NCBI RefSeq assembly: GCF_000237925.1
Contig: NC_031495.1
Location: forward strand, 15,945,749 to 16,009,748
Direction of reading: 5' to 3'
Length of the DNA: 64,000 nt
From: Schistosoma mansoni
Lineage: Eukaryota > Platyhelminthes > Trematoda > Strigeidida > Schistosomatidae
A model generated the notes under the pieces. That model did no database searches. It was not told the DNA's origin and saw only the letters and a list, made by a program, of their open reading frames with translations. A program made the position numbers and the translations under genes. Of the stretch, positions 11,966 through 26,089 are shown in pieces (position 1 is the stretch's first letter; every line of letters starts with the position of its first letter).

Positions 11966-12654
11966 GACTGTCATATTCGAGAATATCTCGATAGTGAGCA
12001 TCTACAATTTCAACAATAACTAGAATAATTAGGTGTAATGATAAGTGAATTACTTTTAGACTTATAATAAATGAAATTCTTTCTTAATATGTTTTCAGGT
12101 AATTAATAAACAAGAAAACAAAAGGTTGTCTTTAATAATTTTATAGAAAAGTCATTTATTGACCTTTTAAAAAAATATTTAACTCCTTGAAAATAACAGA
12201 AGAAATGGATCGTTTTGGATTGTTTTAACCAATCCATTTTATTATCCGTAAAATTCAAAAAATAGTGATAAAAAAGTTTTCCATTGTATTATTCACTTTA
12301 TTCTCTTTTTTTTGTTTGAATTTTTAACTCCAACATTAATCAGAATTTATTTTTGAAATGTTTAACATTGAAATATGCTACTCATTTGAATAATAGAATT
12401 ACAATTAATTTATTCCAAAAAAAAAAACAATTTCAGTAAAATAAACATTCTATGATAGTTTTTTTCTACAGTAATCGACTACCATCTTTTTCATAGTGAT
12501 TGAACATTGGAAGAACCAAGTATTGAGATTAGAGTAACAGCAAAAAAAGTGCCAATTAAACATCAAGAACCTTAATGATGCAACAGTAAAAAATGTATTA
12601 AAGGGGAATGTCTTTAAGCTTCTTTTCACAGCAGACGCAACTAACTATGATGTA

Positions 12655-12912
12655 TTTTTTGTTCTCTGAGCTGGATGATTTGGTCGTGAAACTTTGATCT
12701 TCCTTTTGAACGACATCATCAACACAAACTTCGGGTAGAAGTGAAGTGTTTGAATTTCTCCACATGTGGTTCACAGCTTGTCCTGTTCACCTTGATGTTG
12801 ATTGGTTCTTGTTGACCTTAAATCTGTCATTGTTTATTTTTTTGTTTCGGTCGCTCAGAAGGACGATGAAAGCTCCACGACCAAACCATTCATCTCAAAG
12901 AATAAAACACTA
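12655..12912. repeat. inverted repeat of about 255 bases
   Basis: The left arm gagctggatgatttggtcgt (12667 onward) is complementary to the right arm ...acgaccaaaccattcatctc (12877-12896), with pairing extending on both sides. A related half (cgaccaaaccatccagctca) occurs at 3815-3834. Confidence 0.6.
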
Positions 12913-12919
12913 TCAAAAT

Positions 12920-15900
12920 CATCCACTTAAGCTACAAATCTTCCCCGCCATCGCAACTACCTATGATTACGTATTTTAGCTTCGACTTTAACTTAATAAT
13001 AATAATTCTTTCATTTTAGGCAAACTACATTTTCTGGATGAATAACTTCCTTATTTTAAAACTAAATACTTCCTTACAGTAAGTCATGTTGAAGAAAATA
13101 TCAGGAACAAAATTAGTGAACTTTAGAACTAATTTAATTAGCATAAATAAATATCAAATAATATTCTCATATTGCCTTCGAATATCTTCCCGAAAAATGA
13201 CGCAATTTTTATTTTCAATTAACTAGAAAGTTTAAATATTAATTCAATTGTTCCGTTAATTTTGTTCCTAGTAACTGATTTTGTAGATATAAATGTGTAT
13301 ACTAACGAACACAGTAGTGACACAATACATTTTTTTGCGCCATCAAATTTTCTTTTGTCTTATTTCGTTTATTTTCTCAATATACTCTCCTAGCTGTTTG
13401 ACTCTTTGAAACAAATAATCTTTGAAGGTTCGTCCGCAGTGTGAAACCAAACATAGGTTAGAAGGTTGGTGAAACTCATGGAGCAATGGGCATGTATTAC
13501 GGACCGAAAACCATCTTTAAATTGAACTGATTCGAACGAAGGTAATTATTTTGACAATAACTTTGTTGAATAGTATCCAAATTTAAAATGGCGAATCGAA
13601 GTTACGATACGATTGTATGAGTCGGTGAATTATTTAATGTGATGAAAACAGAAGAAAAATTCGTCAGTGATATCGACCAGTGACAGAATTATTGTGATTT
13701 GTCCAAGGTAGACCATCAATTTGCAATGGTTCATTAGGCATACCAGTTATTAGTTAAGAGTTTATTCATATGTATTCATAAAGGGAATAGAATTACCTAA
13801 TATATATCGTCAAAGAGTTCCTTTTTATTTCATATTTCACTAGGCGGAGTAAATGGTGAAAGTGGGATATAGTTTACCAAACCTCTATATATTCATTTGA
13901 TTCTCCACATGTAATTGATAAGTTTTAAAATTAAAGAGATGCGATTTATGTAAATAAATAAAAAAACTGTACTGGGAAATGATTGAGTTAAAATCGTAAG
14001 AAGTAGATGTTTTTTCAGGTCCCATTTTGAATTACGTTGTACTAGGACACCATTTTTAGACCTATACGTTGCACTACTTGTAAGTAGTATAAAACAATAT
14101 GTCGTCTGTAGCCGGTGTAATAGAACGAGTCGTAAGGTGGTTAACCACTTGAAAATAACCTTAAACTCTGATTGACGGGCTTCAATTCAATGGAGCTCAT
14201 CACGAAATCAAAAAATCTCAGCTTCAATCTACTATGAAATTGTAGAGCTTTACTAAATACTCACCAACTAAGACAAAACAGACGATCACTGTTTTTGGAT
14301 TTATGATTGTTTGCCAGTTTCCAACTACAGTCACTCTGAAATCTTCATAAATTACCTATCTAATTAGTGTACAAATCTCATCATGTGTTTGCGATTTCCC
14401 CGTTGCTGAAATTCAGGAATGTAATTGATTTATCTTCTTGATATAAGTGGATCAATAATAAATTGCTGCGGTATAGCCTTTCTGTTGTGTGTCCAATATT
14501 TCACAGCTGGCCTCAATTTAGACACATTAACATGCAAATCTGTTTATCAATGTTACTAGAACAATGAAAGATTGGCGTATCTAAGCAAGGATACCATGTT
14601 TTAAATGTATGGATACTAATGAAGTGCTCATTAGAATATCACTAAAATGTCGAAATGTTGAATTACTAAGAAGTTTAAACCTCCTGTTTTTTAAGTAGGT
14701 GGTCATGTTTAGAAATTATTGAAAATAAATATAACATAAATTGACTGCAGTCGGAAATATAAATCCTTGGACTCTCGCAGATCGATCTATAAATATCACC
14801 CTCATCACAGCACTTGAAGGTCCAAAATTCTTTCCCATGTCAGTTTATAGTTGACCACAACTGACGAGTCTAAAGCAGAAACGAAGCCATCTTCCAGGGT
14901 TTCTTGATTTTCAATAGTTCTCCAAATGGTCTCAGCCGATAGCGAAAACTATCTTCAAAGTTTTTCAAATCATTCTACAAAATCTCGAACTAAGTTCAAG
15001 AGTGATTTTTTTCACCGTATCGGTTTTACATCAATTTGATGGGTAGACTGATGAGTAAATGATTTCCAGAATCCTTTCAAAATAAATCAGAAACTATTAG
15101 AGTGTATATGCTAGAAAACATTCAATTTTGACTAAGATGATAGTTTTATAAGACAGTGAACATGTTTCATTCTGAATGTGAATGAATACAGGAATGGGCA
15201 ACTAAGAAGTATTCAACACGTAGAAAAAAAATACTTGGTTTTGGTTAGATTTTCACAGTTAATGAATCAATATTGATTTACAAGTTACTGATGCATCGAA
15301 ACATGGTAAAATACACCTAATGGATTGTGAATAATAACATGGAAGTCACAAAAACTACATTTCAATATCATTTTTCTGAACACCCAAACCTCATATAAGG
15401 AAAGGCATACACATAACTTATCGACTGACATGTTGCATCACCACAGACTAAACAATAAAGGTGTATAATATTTAGCAAAAATATACTTGTTACTACTGTG
15501 ATTAAAAAATTGTTGTTTCAAGTCTGGATCTATTTAAAACAGATTTGATATGCATTTTCTGAACATTGTCACATAACACTAACATGTATACTGATAAAAA
15601 AGAAATGCTGAATTAGCCATGAACAAAATGACAAGACATAAGAATGTACCTAATTGTTTACTAGACATACTATCTGTGTTAAGATTGTAAAATGCAAATA
15701 AAGTTAAAACAGTTGAGTAAAACGTTACAGCTAAGTATCTTGTGCACACCAAAGGTTCTGAAACGCTGATTAAGGTTGTAGTGATTATGTGATGAAGTAA
15801 ATGAACACAGGTTAATGATTATTACACAACCATACAATTCTAGTCATACAGTCTATTGCTATCATTCTAATCAACGTTTCTACAAAATTCTTTTGAATAT

Positions 15901-18040
15901 AATATTGTGTTAACTTCATTATTCAATCTCTGTTTGATTTCATTTTTATCCTTGCTACACTACAATGACATTGTGGTTTTTGCTACTAATGTCGACAGAT
16001 ATAAGTAATATGTATCATCACCCGAAAGTGAAATACCTGGGAGCAGAAGGTTAAGAAGATCAAATTAAAGAGAACGAGAATAGAGAATGATTAATGTGGA
16101 AACGAAAGAACAATGAAGTCTGAGACGATTGATTGACATTTTGTAAATTAAGTATTTACAGTTTGGTTCTCAGATTTCAGTAAGAGATTCTATAATTTTG
16201 CGTTCAAATACATTCGATTTTATCCACTTGTGTTCTCGTTCACTACAATACCAGTACTTCCAATGAAATATCTGTATTAAGTGAGATAAGAACATTAATG
16301 TGACATTTATTTCACTTCTAGATCGGTTTTCTGAAGTTATGATCTATACAGTCAACCAAGTAGGGAATGAGACAGATATCCGCTGTTAGGGACATACATA
16401 TTCAATCAATTGTCCAGTGGTTCCATAAGCAAATTACCAGTCCAATTCCATTAGTTATCCAATTACGGTATTAAATCAATTATCTCGTAATAACAGACAT
16501 TAATTACTGGATAGAATGTTTTGGATAACGTTTATCATTGGAATATAAGATGGATATTCCATTTTATTTCAGACTAGTTATCTGAATGCACCTCCATCCT
16601 AGTATTGATCTTCACACTGTAACTTAAACCGGTAACCTGTCATTTAAAATACCAAAGAATTTCTAACAAGGAATGATCAAATTCACTCCTCGCTTTCGAT
16701 AAGAGAAGCAATGGAAATTCGCACAATTTGAATAGGATTGATTTTATTTTGTAGTCAGTAAAAAATAAAGAACAACAACAGTATACCTGGTTTCGGTGAA
16801 AAATCCCAATTACAATGTTATGAGGAATAATTGCTTCTTGTAATTGATGACAATTAATACAATAAAAACAAGCATTATGATCCGGGAAGGCATTATCTAA
16901 ATTCGTATTGGTTAGAGAAGGCGGGGATTCAAAAGGGAAGATGATAATTTAAGCAAGAGTAAAAAAAGGCGAGAAATTTAACTTAAATTCGAATGATATA
17001 AAAGAAAAGATTGAATATTTATGTAACAACTAACTTTTAGGGATTTGTGTTTTGCTAACTCATAAAATTTCGATATGAATTACAAATTTACAATGATATG
17101 ATAGAGTTTCGGATATGAACTGTAGTTTGTTTAGTAATAAGAATCAACCTCAAAGATTGGAATAATTGAGATATTGAGGAACTATGTGAGACTAAGATTG
17201 TGAGTCGAGTTGTTACAATTTTGAACCATAAATTTATAAGAATTCAAGAGGTAAATCTGTGATCATAAACAAAGTTATGAATAATGGCTTTTGTGAGAAA
17301 AATGATAATATAGTCCAAGATGATTGAAAATCCACGCATTACAGTTTAGTGTCCGTGCATATGAGCAAGCCTTCAATAAAGCTGATTCATTCAAGTATTC
17401 TAAGCATGAAACAATACAGAATAACCAGTGTACACCAAGAAGTATTAGTTTGTTTTTCTGAGACTCCTTGAACGGCACGCATCTTCGACGATACCCTCGC
17501 TCTAACTTCATAAGGGGTCGTTAGATATTTAGCCACTTGATTCTAATCTAATCGATTACTATTAAAATTGATTTACGATATTTTATGTAAAATTCTTTAC
17601 TAGTCAATTATGCATTACGATTATATGACTTTATTTAAAGATTATTATATTATCAAGATGTTTCATAATTAGTGGAAAATAAATCTTCTTTTCAAAGACT
17701 TTGAGGAACGCAGAGACAAAACTTTCGGTTCGAGAGTTTCCTGCCAAATACTGACAACTAATTAACACCTAAGTGGATCACCATGTCGATTCACTTGACC
17801 TAAAGGTCACATTGCAAATTCGATCGATAGGTGCCAGTTAGCATTAATGACGATTGACCAATGCAAACTGTTACTTAAGAAAAGCAATTTAACTCCATAC
17901 ATTCAGGGTTTCTCGTTATATTTTTTTGAGTAGTTCGCAACAACGAAAGATCTACAAGTAATCAATCAATCTGATTATATCATCAGTAAAAGGTTGTGGA
18001 GGTTGTTTTCTTAATTGAGATCATGAACCGATCATGGATT
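12920..18040. other. intergenic DNA without recognisable genes
   Basis: Holds the palindrome-ended repeat at 15985-16255. A weak hammerhead-like relic lies around 14850-14935 (caactgacgagtc ... aaacgaag). No coding exon was recognised. Confidence 0.45.
15985..16255 (+). repeat. dispersed repeat with a terminal palindrome (copy 3)
   Basis: Shares gaacaatgaagtctgaga and cttgtgttctcgttcactac, in order and spacing, with copy 2. The terminal palindrome is decayed (gctactaatgtcgacagatataagtaa). Confidence 0.55.
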
Positions 18041-18044
18041 GGTT

Positions 18045-18115
18045 AAAGTTAGACACTAACACCATTAGACGCCGACTCAGTGGATTGAAGATAAATCGTT
18101 CACATGCGAGGACGA
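18045..18115 (+). repeat. 5' head fragment of the second SINE family
   Basis: The sequence agttagacactaacaccatt with a degenerate A-box (cgactcagtgg) matches the heads at 9.55 and 11.77 kb, then diverges before the B box. Confidence 0.5.
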
Positions 18116-18881
18116 TATTTTTATGGTTCTCATTGCCAATTGATGTCAATTTTATAATTTCAAGTGAACAAAACGATAGTCATAGTACTGGTATAAAATA
18201 TCAGTTAAACAAATGAAATCATTTACTGAGTAGTAAGTCAAAGACAGTAATAAACACATACTGGTTTCAGAGGAGCGGAACAACGTCTACAACATACATA
18301 GAACACCGAGTTTTCTCCATTTCTATATTCAAATTTACATGCTCCAGGAAATATGTCAACCAACTGTGAAACATCCTAAATTTTGTTTTCAACAACAAGA
18401 AATAATACTAACAGAATCAAAAGTTAAAAAATACCCTAGTAGTTCAATTTAGGTAACCGACAAAAGTATCACACACTGAATGAATAAACTAATGTTAAAG
18501 AGTGATAATGATTGGTTAACTTCAAACCATTAAGTTATAAGTGACAACAACATGTCACTTTATTCTGCATTATCGAATCATACCACTAACTTTTACACAT
18601 AACAAATAAATCAAGTCTTGTCTGTCGAAAACTCAAGATCATAATAAACACATTGTGTATAAATAAAATTACTGTAGTTAAACTTGGCTCGAGCAAAGAT
18701 ATTTGATTTTCTACTATTCTTACAGTAATTCCATTTATGTTAATTCAAAATTGTATGAAGCAGATTTGCATGGAACTATATTATCGTGTGATACTTTAGG
18801 AATATACCATTAAGTAATTTAATATATTAGTAAGATGTTTAACAATCTTTTCTATCAAGAACATTAAATTATCAGCAAAGA

Positions 18882-19150
18882 TGGATAGTGGCTAGCAAGG
18901 GAAACCAGGATGCACGTTTCGCCCCATTTGAGACTTGTCAGCTGGATGTACCTACATCCCAGAATCGATGTTCACGAAACGCTCGTCCTGGATTCCACTG
19001 CTAGCCACTATCCATCTTTGTTTATAATACTTGTGAATTAAGGCAATATCAAGGCAATTCGCACAGGATGCACATATGCCAATCAGAGACTGATCAATTG
19101 CAATCCTAAACATCAATGGGAAGATGCAAACAAACAATACAAAATGAATT
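18882..19150. mobile_element. head-to-head Sm-alpha hammerhead copies (inverted dimer)
   Basis: Left arm (18882-18957, minus): ...ctagccactatcc with core CTGACAA and GAAA, a damaged core. Right arm (about 18972-19150, plus): starts inside the ribozyme (cacgaaacgctcgtcctggat) and keeps the whole 3' tail to ...caatacaaaatgaatt. The two copies meet at their ribozymes, and a transcript through both would fold back. Confidence 0.75.
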
Positions 19151-20814
19151 AAATTATCACTTTTAAAATCTAGGACAGAATACTGTATATATTTTGTAGA
19201 ACTACCTAAATTATGTTAACTATTTGTCAAGTGTGTAAAGCTTACAACAATTTCTCGCATTTTCATGTTAAGTAAAATAAAACTAAAGTGATTTCAAAAT
19301 GATTGATATATTCTTTTTTAAACCTTTCCTATGACAGAATATGATGCAATTAAATTAAGATTTATACATATAAAGTGTGATAGAAACTATCTACAATATG
19401 GTACTTAACATATACATTGCGTAATGAAGAAAAGCTATAAGAGGAAAATAGTCTGAAAATTCTTGGAGCTCAATTTAAGTGGCAGATACAAATTGATGTA
19501 AGAATTTTGTTAAATTAATCTAAATAATGTAAATTAAAACTTTTTGATGTATTATTATGAAGTAGCTTTAAACTATTGGCTTACACTTATATTCAATGTA
19601 CTTTTTTTATTATAGATTATCGTTTTGTAGAACGGTAGCTCAGTAACATGCGTACTCAATCATAATTTTGTATGTGTTAATTCTGTTGTATTTCAATTTA
19701 AATAGCTACATAATTTCTATTTCTCACACAATAAATCTGACACAAAGTCCAGCTGTAAAAGGTATTCGTTTGTGAGTTTTAATTATAAAGTATTATTTTT
19801 AAATGGTCTAAATATAACAACAATAAAACTAATAAATAAACACAAGTCTATTTACAGAGTTACGATAGGTTACAGACAATGCGGAAGGTATAACGATAGA
19901 AGTTGCTTATCTAAAATCATGATTTGTGGATTAGGGTTAAAACAGTAACCTGTTCAAAACTTTGAGGCTTTTTATTTAAAAACTATGAGGTCATTGGATT
20001 AACTCTTCCTATTTTAGAGTGGTTTTAATAAGATGATTATGTATGAAACCAAATAATGTGTTTGTGGGTTTTTGTAATATTAAGTACTGAAAGATATAAG
20101 CTGAAATACGTAAGTGGTTAAGATATTTCCTTTTTGTTTAGAGAGACGAGAGGAGAATGCACTAAGTGTTTATCTTATGGAAATGGTTGAAAATGAATGG
20201 CACATAAACACTTGAAATACATTCTATCGTACTTTCTGGATCATTACAAATATCATTTATATACATATATACATACATTCCAAGCTTCTGAATTCCTCAT
20301 AATTTTTTAATTCATTACATTGTATGTTCCTGAATCATATCTTTCATGATTAATCCTTTCTATTACTACTAATACTGTTACTACTTTTGATACTCTAGGA
20401 TTTGCTCTTACAATTTCATCCCCTGTGCCAAGTGGCTACTGTAACTTAAGCTGATGTACACACGTACCAGGTTCAACGGTGCATTTGACAGGCTGGTATA
20501 TGCTAAAGTGGAATTTATAGAAATATAGTAGTAATGTCTCGATTACGACCAGGTCCATGAAATATCATCTTATGAGAATGCAAGATGACTCTAAAAACAA
20601 CTCCTCTAAATAATATATCCAATGAAAAAACATACGATACTTGAATAAAGCAAGATGAGAACAACGTTTGCTCAACATTCGTTTTGTACAAAACCATGAA
20701 TTTTCGGATGAAAACTCAATACTTAGGTGAAATGCGTTACATTGATGAGCAATTTTTTTTTCTTTTTGCAAGCATTTCTTAAATATAATCGATTGACGTA
20801 AAACCAGAACAAAG

Positions 20815-21010
20815 TCGTAGAGGTAAATAAATCTTCAAGCTAAATAGTCCTGTAAGTCTTCGACATTGATACTGACCTTACTAGTTTTACTGGACACACC
20901 CTGGCTGAAGGCGCTCGGTTACGTATCCACACTAGATCGCGAGTGGGTAAGCCGTGATACGCATTGACTGCAACTACTACCCAGCCTAGACCAAACTATT
21001 CTCAACATGC
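20815..21010 (+). repeat. unclassified dispersed repeat, copy 1
   Basis: Core blocks gtaagtcttcgacattgat and gaaggcgctcggttacgtat, followed by ccgataacctcccaaatata. The same order is seen at 21847-22065 and, inverted, at 26090-26290. Confidence 0.55.
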
Positions 21011-21846
21011 CGATAACCTCCCAAATATATCTGTGGCATTTTTAAAGTATTAGCCGAGTATCTTTGCCAGTAAACAGGAGGTAGTGAAAAATATTGAGAA
21101 AAACAGTATCGTTTTACCTTCGGAAGTAGTCTCCATACTTGTATTCCCTTTAGAAAATTTACATATTTTGATAGGCTTGATTCATGAGTTGCAAGCAAGC
21201 CTCAACAAGTTATTCGAACCTGTGGGATAAGTTTCTTTTTGACTGGTCAACAGAGGATCTTTATCCAGATCCTCAGGTTTTCTCATAACTTCGAAAAGCA
21301 TTTACATTAGACAAACGGCTACATCAGTATTTTTAAAGTTAAATCAGTAGTATTTTTTAAAACCAAGAGTGACTAGTTACATTTTGTTGTACAGAGTTAT
21401 GCAAATCATAAAAAATAATCCGATTTCACTGAACAATGAGAAATGTGAACCCCCTCCCCAAAAAAAACAACCTTTTAGGAGATATTATAAAAAATTCTAA
21501 TTCCACCATAAGCCTGTAAACATTCCATTAAAAGCTCCTTTTTAGTAACAATGACCAATATTAATAAGCTATATTTACTAAAATTATTTTCAGTGTTTAT
21601 GATGAAGCAGTAGGAAACTGGTAAACTATCCTAATGTCGAGAACAACATAAAAAGCCGAAGGCTATTAAAAATCAAGTTGTGAAACTAACGCATATCTCA
21701 GGAAACTAACAAACGGACAACATGACATATGACTAAGCCACGAAAAAAGAATCTTGAGCTTGAAGGGAGAAAACTTCCGTCGCCCGAAACTTTGAAAAAA
21801 CCTGCAGATATTTGTACATACATATCTCGAATCGATTTCTAGCATC

Positions 21847-22065
21847 GGTAGCTGTAAATAAATCCCCAAAATCAATAGCATCGTAAGTGTTCGACATTGG
21901 ATGCTGACCAAATTAGTTTTAATGGACTCGTTTAGCTGAGGACGCTCGGTCATGCATCCGCACTAGATCACGGTTTGGAACGGCGTGCGCAACGTCTCCT
22001 GTGATTACTAGCCAGATTAGATCAGTCACTCCTCGAAATATTGATAACCCATCAAATATATCTTT
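21847..22065 (+). repeat. unclassified dispersed repeat, copy 2
   Basis: Contains aataaatccccaaaatcaat, gtaagtgttcgacattgg, gaggacgctcggtcatgcat and tgataacccatcaaatatat in the same order as copy 1, about 1 kb away. Confidence 0.55.
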
Positions 22066-22589
22066 CAAACTCCTCGCTTCTGACTTTTGATTTCACTGGG
22101 TGGGTACGATTCAATTATAGAAAGTGTTACTGGTAAAGTGTTGTCAGACTGCAATACCTATGCTATCTTCAGAACCAAGAGTTTCGACCACGAAACTTCA
22201 ACCTTCGCTTTTCTGAAAGTCTGAATTCACCATAAAAGTTACATCCAAAAATAGTAGGAGCAGGGTACCGAACAAATAAAACAGAACTTTCGTCCAGAAA
22301 AATATCAAGGAAATCAAAAGAATTCATATACACAAATATTAGAAATGCAAGTCAACTGAAACGTCTGTGTAGTAACATGAATGCAGATAAATAACGAGTT
22401 TTGTTAAGTTATATGTATGCTTTGAACAGACCCTAAGGCTGCCTATACATGCAATGGAAAGCGAACAGAGCATCTGAACACAGCAATGCAAGCCTAAAGT
22501 ATGAGTTATATGGATAATAACTACCCTAATAGTGTTACAGAGTTCCTATTCTACTTAGCGCCCCCAATAATTTGGTTTCAAAAGTATGT

Positions 22590-22908
22590 GGTGACCTGCA
22601 TTCCTCGACGAGAACAAGATTGGAATAATGGAAACAATTATTATTAGAACCAATTGTATCAAACATTTATTTAGCGTACTCGTTGTTGTTTACCTGTATC
22701 AAAGTCACTTTCCGTTCGGTCGTCCGCCTTGTTTGTTTCCAACTTTCTTACGCTCTGCCTTTATTGCCTGTACTCGTTGGCACCTCTCGGCATTCTTTCG
22801 ATACCACGAGATCGCCAATAAATATACTCTATCTGGATCAGTTAGTCTTCTGGTTTGTGAGTTATCAAAGGGACCAAGTCGTTTTTGGGCGCGTAATCTT
22901 ATTGTAGT
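22590..22908 (+). repeat. candidate LTR remnant
   Basis: The stretch starts TGTGGTGACC, contains cgccaataaatatactc (a possible polyadenylation signal), and ends before tggtgatcatagtc, which resembles a TGG-starting primer-binding site. GC content and base use differ from the flanks. No partner LTR was found, so this is tentative. Confidence 0.3.
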
Positions 22909-23465
22909 GGTGATCATAGTCAATCAAGACTCAACTCCATCTACAAGTATATGAAAACTATTGAGTTGATAAATATTTGTCAGATAGTATGTTCAGTGGC
23001 AAAATAACACTTCTTCGAGAAGGCTTGGGGTAAGAGAGCGGTCATCAGAAAACATATGATATGTAGTTCCAAATAATTAACAGCACATTGTGTACATCAA
23101 CTTCCCAAACGAAATGGACACTCTACATCGACAGCAGACTGAAATTTCCTAGTCTTCGAACCCATGAAGTTTTTCGATAGGAGGTGTGTTGTGGTAAAAA
23201 GTTGTGTAAAAGTTTTACACTCATCAACTGATGGCAACGTGAACTTCAGAAAACATCTCATTTTCATTGTCAGACTCAATCTTAAATGAACAAGGTTGAA
23301 TTTAACTCAGTCTATATATTTGATGAATTTCTAGAACAATGAAATCTAACTCTTGAAAATTTCTGGAGCAATTGCTTACGCTGTTTGCAGGGTCATGGAA
23401 CTCCATAAATTCATCACTCAAATTCAGGAACTAGAATTCGTTTTACTTTGAAAAGGACAGGAGGC

Positions 23466-23790
23466 TTGGTGGCCAGTGTTAATTTTTCAAATAGTGATCT
23501 CCCAGTTCATTCAACTTTCTTTTGAAGGCATCAAAAGATGGCTCTTCAATCACGTGTTGAGATAATGAATACCATTTGTCGATTATTCGACGGAAAAGTG
23601 GATAATCAACTGACAAGTAATTTGTCCTGGACTTGTGAACTTTTGAGGGGTGTTCTCGTAAATTCCCTGTCTCGTAAGACAGGAAATGCGATAGCATATT
23701 GTCACAGATTTGTCACAAGGTAATTCAAAAACTGTGATAACGTCGCCTCCAGTCCTTCTACATAGTATAATAATAGGAATAGTTATAGTT
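23466..23790 (-). pseudogene. RT C-terminus of another non-LTR element, frameshifted
   Basis: The minus strand reads RRTGGDVITVFEL in one frame and then, after a frameshift near 23700, YETGNLREHPSKVHKSRTNYLS and WYSLSQHVIEEPSFDAFKRKL. This is the RxRNYLS...WNSLPxxVVxAxSxxxFKxxL tail typical of CR1/jockey-type reverse transcriptases. It differs from the 28.5 and 55.9 kb copies, so it is a different family. Confidence 0.65.
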
Positions 23791-24776
23791 CGGTCAGTCG
23801 ATCATCATATGGGAACTTTGCTATTCTGGGAGTCATCATTTAGAAGGCTCTTGATTAAATCCAGTGAAAACTTTGTTCCTCAAGACCAATAATCATTTTG
23901 CAAAGGATAATACTTCGAAATGAATATGAATTGGCCCACTGTGACCTGTGAAAGATCTCCATTTAACATCCTGCTCTGAAGCCAAGGTGACTTGATTTGT
24001 GCACTAGCACAAAATTCTCAACTGGGTTTTGTGCACAGGAGGTTTCTAGATGTTCTGGGAGCAAGTCTAATTTTTCTGCATGCCACAAATCACTATAATA
24101 TTTTCATGATAGTTTTTTGTGAGATGACGCATGTGTGGAGCACCAAATGTATCAATACCAAAACAATGATAGGATTACTGAAAAAATATGAGGACAATGA
24201 ATAAAATACATATATATGAATACACATGACAAAAAGTATGGAAATATACTTGGATTATGAGTAGGAATAATGTTCGACATTTGGTCTCGTGATCCTCAAT
24301 TGCAAGTCAATAACTCCAAATATGCTAGATACAAACGAAGGTTATGTGTATACAGAATAATTGAATAATTTACAAGTCAACACGATCTGTAAGTGTAGAC
24401 AGCAAATATACTTGCGTTTTTTGGAGCCTCCGCTGACAAGTAAGAACAAGAAGTGTGTGTAGCAGTATAGTAGTTGTGCAGTAGTTGTATAAGTGACATG
24501 AAACTGCAGAAAATGTCGACAATAACATAATTCGCTTACAAAAGAACTATATTAGTTAGCTCCTCATGTTCTACTGGAAATATTGCACCAATACATATAT
24601 GCATGTTAAGAAATTTGTGCGCTAGTGGCGCATGCAGTGTCAATGTACGGTGTTATAATATGTATATAGTTGTTCATTAAGAAAATAATGTATTGTAATA
24701 CTCATGATTATAAAATACTAGACTCTGTAGGCCTATTCACATGAAAGAAAAGGGAATAAAGTTTTTGCCTTGAATA

Positions 24777-25320
24777 TCACTTTATCCAACGGAAATAATC
24801 CTCTTCTTTGAATGATAAATTGTTCACTTGTCTCTTTGATGACTCGGTGAAGCACTTTATATTGACACTTTTATGACTTTCTAACTGAGTCGATGAGGGC
24901 AAAAATGAGTTCGCATATTTGAAATATTTGTCAAGCTGAGCCTGACGACCATGCTCACAATGATGTATCGCCTTTAACCTACTGCATATTCTGCCATAAA
25001 AATTTTGCAAAACGTATTGAGTCGATTAAGACTGTGTAGTCAGAGCCAACTAGTTGTCCTAGTGCGAGTGGAGATGTGCCATAAACTTGCTCAAATGATG
25101 CATAGCCGATGTCTTCTTTGATGGTTGAACAGATCTCATGGAGAAAAAGTGTCAATAAGTCACTCTGTTTGATCGTGTCAGCCTGTACATTAGTGAGCTT
25201 CTCAATTGACGCTGGAATCGTTTTTCCAATCCATTCGCTGCTAATTGCTAGGCTGATGATTCATGTGATTCGATCCACGACTTCTGGCGAACTCCTGGAA
25301 TAGGACATTAAAATTAGGAG
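24777..25320 (-). pseudogene. degenerate Ty3/gypsy polyprotein fragment (end of integrase)
   Basis: The minus strand contains, in several frames interrupted by stops, NHQPSN (the YHPQANG box), STIKEDIGYASFEQVYGTS (the KEDLG..AELVYGT box of gypsy integrases), and further on DSVRKS and KVLHRVIKETSEQFII (the VFVRxDAxRxPLxPPYxGPYxVL region). Order and spacing fit an integrase C-terminal part. It has many breaks and no flanking LTR pair was found. Confidence 0.6.
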
Positions 25321-26089
25321 CCACAGTATGCAATGGTGGTTATTGGTACCTCATTGTTTGATATAAAGTAGTCCCGGAATATCTGTAGCCTTACTGTCTA
25401 CTTCGTTATTAGCACTGCTCTAATTATAGGCCTAACCCTACAATTGTAGAGTTGTCATGATGTAACTGCCCAATCTATAAGATCCTACGTAGAAGTCACA
25501 TCATTGTCTACACTGACTCATCATATCTTAATCGTCACCAACATATGATGGAGAACACACTTAGGCTGAAGACAGATCAGTATATTTAATATGAAAAGTG
25601 ACAAGACAGCACACAAGAACAACCACGCCTGCATGGCTGGGCCATGCCATCCGATGATTTGAATCGGTTGAATTCCTTCCCTACCGCCTTCTCCATCGTT
25701 GGCTTTTTCTCCGCAATAGGTGTTGAATATCTATTTTCCCAGTTTCCACGTGTTCAGCTGTGACGAATATGTAGTTACGGCCTGAATGTCACTACATATC
25801 TACTATCTATCAACTATATCTGCAGACTGTAATCCATTTTACAGTGCAATCCGTTGATGCAACAGATTACACAACTTTAAAATGTTGATATAATATGCAG
25901 TTTATGGGATCACAACTTTGTCCTTTCTGTTGCTGTCGATGACTCATAACCTTGATTCACATTCAGAATTTCGAAAGATGCCAAAAGTATCCGAAGTTTG
26001 ACAACGCCTTAACACGTAAAACCTTTATATTCGATGTATGCTAACCCAGTCAAATAAGAAGTCGGAAGTGACGAGACTCGAAGTTATAT

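Noticed and set aside
14850-14935. Hammerhead-like string (ctgacgagtc ... aaacgaag)
   Set aside because: Helix II cannot pair well and the flanks match neither SINE family clearly; kept only as a possible relic.
18952-19137. 61-codon minus-strand frame
   Set aside because: Antisense of the Sm-alpha tail, not a gene.
22628-22954. 108-codon plus and 72-codon minus frames
   Set aside because: They overlap each other within a candidate LTR remnant; no domain was recognised.
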